From Ramlibacter sp. (GTDB taxonomy: Bacteria; Pseudomonadota; Gammaproteobacteria; Burkholderiales; Burkholderiaceae_C): DNA of 6,516 nt. The stretch lies in contig JAMPXR010000146.1 of the NCBI GenBank assembly GCA_023701085.1, forward strand, positions 1 to 6,516. Reading direction: 5' to 3'. The notes beneath the pieces are model-generated. The model saw nothing but the letters and a program-made list of their open reading frames with translations. It was not told where the DNA came from and did no database searches. Shown piece after piece: positions 6,046 to 6,516 of the stretch. The translations under genes and the position numbers were made by a program. Position 1 is the stretch's first letter. Each line of letters begins with the position of its first letter.

Positions 6046-6516
6046 GGGCGCCCGGACCGTGTCGGGAACGCCCCAGGCCACAGCGGACAGCAACGAATCA
6101 CTGCCGGCCGGCGGCCTGCTGCCGGCGCTTGCGCTGGTGCTCAACGCCTTCGTCTGGGGCGTCTCCTGGTGGCCGTTTCGCCAGCTTCAGGGCCAGGGCC
6201 TGCATCCGCTGTGGGCCACCGCGCTGATCTACCTCGTGTCGATGGCCTGCCTCATCGCCTTGCGGCCCCGCGTCTGGGGCGGATTTCGCGGCCACCCCCT
6301 GCTGTGGCTCCTCGCGGCCGCGGCGGGCCTGACCAACGTGGGCTTCAACTGGGCGGTGACCGTGGGAGACGTGGTCCGCGTGGTGCTGCTGTTCTACCTG
6401 ATGCCGGCCTGGACGGTGGTGCTGGCCTGGCCCATGCTCGGCGAAAAACCGACGCTGCTGTCCTTGTTGCGGCTGGCCATGGCGATGGCCGGCGTGGCGA
6501 TCGTGCTCAAGACCGC
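6035..6516 (+). CDS. EamA/DMT-family transporter, 3'-truncated by window edge
   Basis: The open frame runs to the window edge with 160 codons visible. After a short polar N-terminus, the first EamA repeat is clear: a helix around residues 27-45 ending in LNAFVWGVSWWPFRQL, a helix near 58-76 (LWATALIYLVSMACLIAL), one near 88-107 (LLWLLAAAAGLTNVGFNWAV), and VVLLFYLMPAWTVVLAWPMLGEKP, a typical EamA half-site with Pro124 and Glu137. The second repeat lies outside the window. Start choice is uncertain. ATG 6035 overlaps the lplT stop by 11 nt and has only AAGG 3 nt upstream; GTG 6059 has AGGGG (6044-6048) 10 nt upstream and removes eight polar residues. Either way it is tightly linked to lplT and probably co-transcribed. 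It is only distantly like the other transporter at 2602-3507. Substrate unknown; the N-terminal half of the family gives no clue. Confidence 0.85.
   Translation, partial: MAARGARTVSGTPQATADSNESLPAGGLLPALALVLNAFVWGVSWWPFRQLQGQGLHPLWATALIYLVSMACLIALRPRVWGGFRGHPLLWLLAAAAGLTNVGFNWAVTVGDVVRVVLLFYLMPAWTVVLAWPMLGEKPTLLSLLRLAMAMAGVAIVLKT

Noticed and set aside
4740..6227. A 495-codon plus-strand frame overlapping lplT in another phase
   Set aside because: Its translation is Arg/Gly/Ala/His-rich without motifs, and it runs across the end of lplT into the next gene, as an out-of-phase shadow would.
1..6516. Search for mobile elements, tRNA genes, CRISPR repeats, toxin-antitoxin pairs or defence genes
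   Set aside because: No direct repeat arrays, terminal inverted repeats with transposase, tRNA-like cloverleaf or small gene pairs were seen. Coding genes fill nearly all the window and base composition looks even throughout.

Overview
The window looks like ordinary chromosomal DNA of a GC-rich betaproteobacterium. Protein style and gene content fit Burkholderiales, probably Bordetella/Achromobacter-like Alcaligenaceae. That assignment is a judgement from composition and protein resemblance, not a search. No RNA gene, insertion sequence, CRISPR array, prophage gene or integration scar was seen, and coding density is very high.

Region 1 (1-3507, + strand) is a tight run of four genes. They are the C-terminal three quarters of a true nitrilase, a HpcH/HpaI-family class II aldolase, a ketopantoate-reductase (PanE/ApbA) family dehydrogenase, and an EamA/DMT-type membrane transporter. 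The gaps are 22 nt, 63 nt and a TGATG stop/start overlap, so this is very probably one operon. Its gene content suggests a small catabolic module: a nitrile is hydrolysed to an acid, a 2-hydroxy/2-oxo acid is interconverted, the 2-oxo acid is cleaved by a retro-aldol step, and a metabolite is moved across the membrane. The real substrates cannot be read from the sequence.

Region 2 (3508-4629, - strand) holds alr, alanine racemase, which supplies D-alanine for peptidoglycan. It converges on the operon with only 24 nt between the stop codons. A GC-rich hairpin there could act as a weak terminator.

Region 3 (4630-4758) is the only real intergenic space. It is the 129-nt divergent control region between alr and lplT. 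It has a local AT-rich core and two clear inverted repeats that no gene explains.

Region 4 (4759-6516, + strand) has lplT, an MFS-type lysophospholipid flippase. It overlaps by 11 nt the start of a second, unrelated-looking EamA-family transporter that runs off the right edge. The acyltransferase gene aas, which accompanies lplT in enterobacteria, is not next to it here.

No clearly novel system is visible. The points most worth a second look are the nitrilase/aldolase/reductase/transporter operon and the paired palindromes between alr and lplT.
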